DNA of 37,756 nucleotides, from positions 1 to 37,756 of the forward strand of contig JBCDGZ010000074.1 of assembly GCA_038750655.1 (NCBI GenBank), given 5' to 3'. Both the position numbers and the translations under genes were made by a program. The notes under the pieces are model-generated. The model searched no databases, was not told the origin of the DNA, and worked only from the letters and a program-made list of their open reading frames with translations. The stretch comes from JBCDGZ01 sp038750655. Lineage in GTDB: Bacteria; Bacteroidota; Bacteroidia; Chitinophagales; Saprospiraceae. Below are positions 32,480 to 37,756 of this stretch, one piece after another. Each line of letters opens with the position of its first letter. Position 1 is the first letter of the stretch.

Positions 32480-34237
32480 CTACTCCTCCCCTTCTTGCTC
32501 GTCGCCCTTCTTTTCTGGCTTCATTTGTGGGAAAAACAGCACATCCTGAATAGAGTTAGAATTGGTCATAATCATCGCCAGACGATCCATCCCAATCCCC
32601 AAACCGGCCGTCGGCGGCATACCGTATTCCAACGCCCGCAGGAAGTCTTCATCCAGCACCATTGCCTCATCATCCCCGCGTTTGCCCAGTTCCAACTGCG
32701 CCTCAAAGCGCTCCCGCTGATCGATCGGATCATTCAATTCCGAGAAGGCATTGCAAATCTCCTTACCGTTACAAATGGCTTCAAAACGCTCCACCAGCCC
32801 CTCTTTATCGCGGTGCTTCTTCGCCAACGGCGACATCTCTACCGGATAATCGGTGATAAAAGTGGGCTGGATGAGCTTGGCTTCGCAGTGCTCGCCAAAA
32901 ATTTCGTCGATGAGTTTGCCCTTGCCCATCGTGTTATCGATCTCTACATGGAGCTGCTTGGCAGTTGCCCGTAGGGCGTCTTCGTCCATTTCAGAAATGT
33001 CAATACCTGTGAAATGCTCGATGGCTTCAAACATCGTAAATCGCTTCCAAGGACGTTTGAAGTTGATCACGTGCTCGCCTACCTGCACCTCCGTCGTACC
33101 GTTAACATCCATCGCCACCTGCTCCACCATCTCCTCAACCAAATTCATCATCCATTCGTAGTCTTTGTAAGCCACGTACAGCTCAATTTGGGTGAATTCT
33201 GGATTGTGAAAACGGCTCATTCCTTCGTTACGGAAATCCTTAGAAAACTCGTACACCCCATCAAAACCACCGACAATAAGGCGCTTGAGGTACAATTCGT
33301 TGGCGATGCGCAGGTAGAGCGTCATGTCCAGCGTGTTGTGGTGGGTCTTGAACGGTCGGGCGGCGGCACCGCCGTAGAGCGGCTGCAAGATCGGCGTTTC
33401 GACTTCCAGATAGTTGCGCTGGTTGAGGAAGTTGCGCATCGAGTTGTACATCTTGGTGCGCTTGATGAAGGCCTCCCGTACGTGAGGATTGACGACCAGA
33501 TCAACATACCGCTGACGGTAACGCTGCTCAGGGTCGGTAAAAGCATCGTAGATATTGCCTTCCTTATCGCGCTTCACAACGGGCAGGTTGCGCAGGGCCT
33601 TACTCAATAATTTGAGGGTCTGCACTTTGATGGTGACCTCTCCGGTTTGGGTGACAAAAAGTTCGCCTGTCACCCCGATAAAATCACCGATGTGCAGCAG
33701 TTTGATGAGTTGGGTGGTCACCTCAATATCGGCCTCATCCTGACCAACGCCCTTCTTTTTGAGGTAGAGCTGAATACGGCCTTCGGTATCCTGCAACTTG
33801 GCAAAAGGTCCTCTCTGGCCCATAAATCGACCCGCGATGCTGATGGAAGGGCGATGCTCAGGGGCATAGTCGCCCAGTCCCAAAGTTCTAATGTCAGCGA
33901 TGTACTCCGCCAGCGGCGTCGCCGGCCGGTCGATCCCTGCATCAAATTCAATGTCCGCTTGGAGGCCCGTTTCCTGCATCAGTGCTGCATCTTCGAGCAG
34001 GGCTTCCGCTTTAAATTTATTTTTCTTCAAAAAATCAGCGATCTTCTCGGCTTTGGCGGCTCCAATGCCTTTAATGTCTTCCAATGCCTGTTTCAAACGA
34101 GCATCGAAGTCGGGGGTATTGAAATTGGCCGTAGAAAAATTGACCTCAAATTCATCGGCGGGATAAGGCTCCACGCCCAGAGCACGAATCTTGTTCAGCG
34201 CCTCTCGGCGGATCATCTCCTGTTCGCTTAGCTGCAT
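32480..34237 (-). CDS. lysS: lysyl-tRNA synthetase (class II) with an N-terminal insertion
   Basis: 585 residues; about 500-510 is usual for Bacteroidota LysRS without a C-terminal extension. It charges tRNA-Lys with lysine. Seen: N-terminal helix (QLSEQEMIRREALNKIRALG), the OB-fold anticodon domain (about 130-230), YRQRYVDLVVNPHVREAF, class II motif 2 FRNEGMSRFHNPEFT and motif 3 GLGIGMDRLAM near the C-terminus. The extra length is an insertion at about residues 38-115, between the first helix and the OB fold. It contains a helix-hairpin-helix-like segment (IKGIGAAKAEKIADFLKK). The catalytic core looks complete, so this is the working synthetase. Confidence 0.97.
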   Translation of the reverse strand: MQLSEQEMIRREALNKIRALGVEPYPADEFEVNFSTANFNTPDFDARLKQALEDIKGIGAAKAEKIADFLKKNKFKAEALLEDAALMQETGLQADIEFDAGIDRPATPLAEYIADIRTLGLGDYAPEHRPSISIAGRFMGQRGPFAKLQDTEGRIQLYLKKKGVGQDEADIEVTTQLIKLLHIGDFIGVTGELFVTQTGEVTIKVQTLKLLSKALRNLPVVKRDKEGNIYDAFTDPEQRYRQRYVDLVVNPHVREAFIKRTKMYNSMRNFLNQRNYLEVETPILQPLYGGAAARPFKTHHNTLDMTLYLRIANELYLKRLIVGGFDGVYEFSKDFRNEGMSRFHNPEFTQIELYVAYKDYEWMMNLVEEMVEQVAMDVNGTTEVQVGEHVINFKRPWKRFTMFEAIEHFTGIDISEMDEDALRATAKQLHVEIDNTMGKGKLIDEIFGEHCEAKLIQPTFITDYPVEMSPLAKKHRDKEGLVERFEAICNGKEICNAFSELNDPIDQRERFEAQLELGKRGDDEAMVLDEDFLRALEYGMPPTAGLGIGMDRLAMIMTNSNSIQDVLFFPQMKPEKKGDEQEGEE

Positions 34238-34339
34238 GTTGCTGATTTTATTGGTTTTTTTGATTATAGAAATAATTACTATAAATAATTTAATGCTGTA
34301 AAAGGTTCAGTGCACAAGGGCTTTTGATGTTGTCAGTGT

Positions 34340-34351
34340 CCTCTGCGAGAG
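34340..34351. repeat. left 12-bp direct repeat (target-site duplication)
   Basis: CCTCTGCGAGAG, repeated exactly at 34588-34599 on the other side of the inverted-repeat element. Confidence 0.8.
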
Positions 34352-34587
34352 CTACCGTGTACACACATTTTTTTGGCCCCCTCGCCAATGATTCGTTTCC
34401 CCTCTAACGTCCCTCTTCATTTTTCCAATCGATGAAAAACGAAGCAAAAAATCTTGTCTGTGTAAACTCGCTCCGCTCAAACACTACACAGACGGGCTGC
34501 CCGCCCCTCTTTCGTGAATATTTTGATACTGACCGAAGGTCAGTCAAAATCCCTAAACGGACTTTTTACGTTGTGTGTACACGGTAG
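34352..34587. mobile_element. MITE-like element, 236 bp
   Basis: Perfect 16-bp terminal inverted repeats CTACCGTGTACACACA (34352-34367) and its complement (34572-34587), bounded by 12-bp direct repeats. No coding sequence. Inside are two strong hairpins: GTCTGTGTA/TACACAGAC (34456-34464 and 34485-34493) and a near-perfect stem at 34520-34550 centred on ACTGACC/GGTCAGT. These are the marks of a non-autonomous transposable element; the family of the mobilising transposase is unknown, and no transposase gene lies in the window. Confidence 0.75.
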
Positions 34588-34599
34588 CCTCTGCGAGAG
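34588..34599. repeat. right 12-bp direct repeat (target-site duplication)
   Basis: CCTCTGCGAGAG, identical to 34340-34351. Its exact preservation suggests a recent insertion. Confidence 0.8.
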
Positions 34600-34785
34600 A
34601 AACTGACTTAACAATGCTTGTCGAGGTTCGAGCCATGTCTCCCGATCAGGGGACACGGCGATTTCTAAACCTTCAACTACCTTTTACTGAGCCATTGCTC
34701 AAGCCCCGCAAAAATAGCCTTTAATTGGAAAAAAACTTAACGATGGCTTAAATTTCGGCAACTGGGAGGTCTCGGCGAAAAACTG

Positions 34786-34793
34786 TATTTTTG
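34786..34793 (+). promoter_or_regulatory. -7 element TATTTTTG of the repeat-protein gene
   Basis: Perfect TAnnTTTG; it predicts a start near 34799 and a leader of about 43 nt to the ATG at 34842. Confidence 0.5.
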
Positions 34794-34841
34794 TAGGATT
34801 GAAATGGACTTACATTTCCGCAAGCTTTTCAAGCCAAAACT

Positions 34842-37756
34842 ATGCAAAAACAAACACGAGCCAACAGGCTGCGAATCAATGAGCCGATGCGAGTGGCTCT
34901 TGCGACCCTGTTCTTTCTCTTTCTCCTTGCTTCTGCGTCTGCTCAAATTATTTGGCAAGAGGATTTCAGTTACCCGGATGGCATGGCCGCTGGGCCGGGC
35001 TGGGCGGCCAATGCTCCGGGCCAATGCGATGCCAATGTTGGCCAGTGGGGGGTCTATGGCGGGCAGTTTGTCGGTAATGATATTGAGGGCTTCAACTGCT
35101 GTCCTTGCGCGGGCGGACCGCCGAACAACTGCGGGGACAACAACAATGTCATCCAGTTTGGTCCTTTCGATATTTCCAATTTCTGCGATGTGAGCCTCAA
35201 CTTCACCTTCGGGGCCTCCGGCTCGATGGAGTGCATCGGCGGTGGTTGTCCAGGGATGCCACCGATTGGCTGTGTGGGCAATGGGCACGATCAGGCGGTG
35301 TTCAATTATAGTATTGATGGTGGGCCGCCGGTGGAATTTGGGTTTTATTGTGGCAATTTTCTTTGCTCTGGCGGCCCTTCGGTAACGGGTATCAACGGCA
35401 ACACCTTTAGCTTCACCATTGCGATGGGGAACCAGGCGGTGAGTGAAACGTATTTTTTTGATGATATGATTTTGCAAGGCAATCAGCGGCCGATGCCCAT
35501 TCCGAACTACAATCCTCCGCTTTGTACTGGACAAACTTTGCAGCTCACAGAAACTAGTGGAGCAGGAACGTCCTGGCAATGGGCGGGCCCGAATGGCTTT
35601 TCCTCTTCGATGCAAAATCCGAGTATCCCCAATGTTAGTGCACTTAATGCGGGTACCTATACGGTGACCGTATCGAATGGTCCAGGTTGTACGGGCGTGC
35701 AAACGGTAGATGTGATAATTGGAAGTGGGGCAATGGTCAGCCTTGGTCCGGATCAGTCGGTTTGTCAGAATGATCCGCCGATTATTTTGAATGCTGGACC
35801 GGGATTTAGTAGCTACGCTTGGTCGCCTGCGGGCAGCGGGCAGTCGGTGATGATCTCTACGGCTACACCGCTGCCGACGACGCAGTACTCTGTAACGGTC
35901 ACCGATGCCAGCGGCTGTACGGGAACTTCTTCGGTCTTCGTAACGATCGATCCAACGCCGGATATTGTTAATCCTGGCAATCAGCAATCTTGTGGCATCT
36001 ATACCTTACCGCCCATCACCGGTACCAATCTCAGCGGTAGTCAAAGTTATTATCTAGGGCCCGGAGGGACGGGGATCAGCTTCCCACCAGGCAGCGCCGT
36101 CATTTCTACCCAAACCTTCTTCATCTACGATGCCAATGGCAACTGTACAGATGAGGAAAGCTTTACGGTGACCATCTCCCCTGGCCCAGACATCATCAAC
36201 CCCGGCAATCAACAAGCCTGCGGCAGCTATATCCTGCCCCCCATCACCGGCTCCAATCTAACCGGCAACCAAAGCTATTACGATGGCCCCGGAGGGACAG
36301 GCAATGCCTACCTGCCCGGCACCCCCATAACAATGACCACCGTGCTATTTATCTACGATAGTGCAGGCACCTGTTTCGATGAGGAGAGTTTCACAGTAAC
36401 CATTAATCCAACCCCCGTCATCAATAATCCGGGCAATCAACAAGCCTGCGACAGCTACCTCCTGCCGCCCATCACCGGCACTAACCTCAGCGGTACGGCG
36501 ACCTACTATGATGGCCCCGGCGGCACCGGAACCGCCTATTTTCCTGGCACCAGCATTACCACCTCAACCCTATTATTCATCTACGATGCTAACGGAAGCT
36601 GTATCGCCGAAGAATCCTTTTCCGTCACCATCAACCCCAGTCCGGACGTTAACAATCCCGGATCTTTCATCGGCTGCGGCACTTACCTGTTGCCACCGAT
36701 CACGGGCACCAACCTCAGTGGCAGTGAAGCCTACTACGATGGCCCCGGCGGTACCGGAACCGCCTATTTTCCCGGAACGATCATCAGTAACAGCATCACC
36801 TTGTTTGTTTATGATGCCGTAGGTACTTGCAGCGATGAAGAATTTTTCACCATTACCCTCAACCCCACCCCATCGCTGAATAATCCTGGCAATCAGGAGG
36901 TCTGCGACAGCTACTTGCTGCCCGCCATTAGTGGGATGAACTTGAGCGGGAGTGAAGCTTATTACGATAGTCCTGGCGGCACCGGAACACAATTCCTGCC
37001 CGGTACGATTATTAATACTACCTCGACCATATTCCTCTACGATGCCAACGGCAGCTGCTTTGATGAGGCGGTGTTTACAGTAACCGTCAACGCCACACCG
37101 GACATCACTAATCCGGGCGATCAGACCGTCTGCGGCAGTTACACCCTCCCTCCCATCGCCGGAGTAGGGTTAACCGGAAATCAAGGCTATTTTGATAATA
37201 TTGGTGGAACGGGCAGGACTTACTTTCCGGGGGATATGATCACCAGCACCACCGTCCTGTACCTCTACGATGCGAATGGTAGTTGTTTTGATGAAGAGGT
37301 GTTTGCCATTACCATTACCCCGGCACCGGTCATTACCAATCCAGGCGATCAAACCGTCTGCGACAGCTATACTTTGCCCACTATCAGCGGTACCGATCTC
37401 ACGGGCAACCAGGGCTACTTCGATGCGCCCAATGGCGGCGGAACGGCTTATAATGCCGGAGATAACATTACGGCAACTACGACATTGTATATCTATGATG
37501 CCGCAGGCGCTTGTTCGGATGAGGAGACTTTTACGGTGACTATTGCGCCGACTCCGATCGTTAATAATCCGGGCAACCAAAATGTTTGCGACAGCTATAC
37601 TTTACCGGCTATTACCGGCACTAATCTCTCCGGAAGCCAGGGCTACTTTGATGCGCCCAATGGCGGCGGAACGGCTTATAATGCCGGAGATAACATTACG
37701 GCAACTACGACATTGTATATCTACGATGCCGCAGGCGCTTGTTCAGATGAGGAGAC
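34842..37756 (+). CDS. large secreted Cys-repeat protein, 3' end outside the window
   Basis: The frame is open from ATG 34842 to the window edge (971 codons seen, no stop). A signal peptide is clear (core VALATLFFLFLLASASAQ), though Met16 at 34887 may be the true start. Residues about 36-210 form a Cys- and Gly-rich domain, beta-rich and resembling a lectin- or adhesin-like jelly roll. Two Ig/PKD-like domains follow (about 215-290 and 292-370; TYTVTVSNGPGCTG, YSVTVTDASGCTG). Then come exact 76-residue repeats from residue 373 on, each with two Cys (for example VCDSYTLP and GSCxDEE) that probably form a disulfide. This plan is typical of very large cell-surface or type IX-secreted adhesins in Saprospiria; the C-terminal sorting domain would lie outside the window. 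Confidence 0.93.
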   Translation, partial: MQKQTRANRLRINEPMRVALATLFFLFLLASASAQIIWQEDFSYPDGMAAGPGWAANAPGQCDANVGQWGVYGGQFVGNDIEGFNCCPCAGGPPNNCGDNNNVIQFGPFDISNFCDVSLNFTFGASGSMECIGGGCPGMPPIGCVGNGHDQAVFNYSIDGGPPVEFGFYCGNFLCSGGPSVTGINGNTFSFTIAMGNQAVSETYFFDDMILQGNQRPMPIPNYNPPLCTGQTLQLTETSGAGTSWQWAGPNGFSSSMQNPSIPNVSALNAGTYTVTVSNGPGCTGVQTVDVIIGSGAMVSLGPDQSVCQNDPPIILNAGPGFSSYAWSPAGSGQSVMISTATPLPTTQYSVTVTDASGCTGTSSVFVTIDPTPDIVNPGNQQSCGIYTLPPITGTNLSGSQSYYLGPGGTGISFPPGSAVISTQTFFIYDANGNCTDEESFTVTISPGPDIINPGNQQACGSYILPPITGSNLTGNQSYYDGPGGTGNAYLPGTPITMTTVLFIYDSAGTCFDEESFTVTINPTPVINNPGNQQACDSYLLPPITGTNLSGTATYYDGPGGTGTAYFPGTSITTSTLLFIYDANGSCIAEESFSVTINPSPDVNNPGSFIGCGTYLLPPITGTNLSGSEAYYDGPGGTGTAYFPGTIISNSITLFVYDAVGTCSDEEFFTITLNPTPSLNNPGNQEVCDSYLLPAISGMNLSGSEAYYDSPGGTGTQFLPGTIINTTSTIFLYDANGSCFDEAVFTVTVNATPDITNPGDQTVCGSYTLPPIAGVGLTGNQGYFDNIGGTGRTYFPGDMITSTTVLYLYDANGSCFDEEVFAITITPAPVITNPGDQTVCDSYTLPTISGTDLTGNQGYFDAPNGGGTAYNAGDNITATTTLYIYDAAGACSDEETFTVTIAPTPIVNNPGNQNVCDSYTLPAITGTNLSGSQGYFDAPNGGGTAYNAGDNITATTTLYIYDAAGACSDEE
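35958..37756 (+). repeat. eight in-frame 228-bp tandem repeats
   Basis: Repeat starts are 35958, 36186, 36414, 36642, 36870, 37098, 37326 and 37554, each exactly 228 bp (76 codons) apart with no indel; the eighth is cut by the window edge. The protein consensus runs NPGNQxxCxSYxLPPITGTN, then a YYDGPGGTGTAYFPG block, then LFIYDANGSCxDEExFTVTI. The last two copies are almost identical over 37411-37527 versus 37639-37755 (three base differences), while earlier copies are diverged. Confidence 0.92.

Larger units (their letters stand above)
34238..34841. other. 604-bp non-coding region upstream of lysS and of the repeat-protein gene
   Basis: Divergent intergenic region. It holds an AT-rich stretch next to lysS that should include its promoter (no perfect TAnnTTTG found), the MITE-like element at 34352-34587 with its flanking repeats, and the -7 element of the rightward gene at 34786. 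No protein-coding frame of normal composition was seen. Confidence 0.7.

Noticed and set aside
34737..35987. Long minus-strand frame of 416 codons opposite the adhesin gene
   Set aside because: Very Arg/His/Ile-rich translation with no domain; it is the antisense shadow of the true plus-strand gene starting at 34842.
1..37756. CRISPR array, tRNA/rRNA genes, prophage or defence genes
   Set aside because: No repeat-spacer pattern, no cloverleaf candidates and no phage, restriction or toxin-like products were seen by eye; the only short-period repeats are those listed.

Overview
The window is chromosomal DNA of a member of the Bacteroidota, most likely a marine-type Saprospiria (Lewinella-like) bacterium. 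The evidence is a SusC/SusD pair followed by an FG-GAP/ASPIC lipoprotein, promoters of the TAnnTTTG type, no visible Shine-Dalgarno sequences, secreted proteins built from Cys-containing Ig-like repeats, and the gene set CPBP protease, cdsA, psd. No rRNA, tRNA, CRISPR array or prophage was seen. Apart from one small inverted-repeat element the window looks like ordinary vertically inherited chromosome.

Layout. 1-10.9 kb is a stress/oxygen island. A soluble histidine kinase with two FixL-like PAS domains (2381-4105, minus) is followed by a response regulator in which a receiver is fused to a CRP/FNR-type DNA-binding protein (1301-2353). Around it lie three transcription units: a CBS-domain protein plus three tandem universal stress proteins (4196-7494), a lipoprotein plus a second CBS-domain protein (7713-8903), and two more tandem Usp proteins on the opposite strand (9001-10798). 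A small membrane protein (1030-1260) lies at the left edge. 10.9-21.4 kb (minus) holds SusC, SusD, an FG-GAP/ASPIC lipoprotein, a DUF3179 lipoprotein and an outer-membrane barrel protein. 21.5-34.2 kb is housekeeping: pdxJ, CPBP protease, cdsA, psd, a serine hydrolase, a PiT phosphate permease, a GreA-like factor, a WG-repeat protein, bioY, two unknown genes and lysS. 34.2-34.8 kb is non-coding and holds a 236-bp MITE-like element. 34842 to the window end is a large secreted repeat protein cut off by the edge.

Main result. All four promoters that drive the stress genes (upstream of 1030, 4196, 7713 and, on the minus strand, 10798) carry 12-bp FNR/FixK-type boxes TGAYNNNNRTCA. The boxes are repeated at exactly 22-bp spacing, and the proximal box is followed after 22 bp (21 bp in one case) by a conserved element nGnnAYTTG. 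This puts the boxes near -42 and -64, the classic activator positions for CRP/FNR proteins. The receiver-CRP regulator encoded in the same island has the E-x-x-x-R recognition helix expected for a TGA half-site, and its partner kinase carries the FixL-type PHIIGIGR heme motif in its second PAS domain. I infer a self-contained oxygen/redox sensing regulon (heme-PAS kinase, receiver-CRP activator, then Usp, CBS and envelope proteins). In content it resembles the mycobacterial DosR regulon but is built from FixL/FixK-type parts. The boxes and spacings are seen directly; the sensing and the regulator-to-box link are inference.
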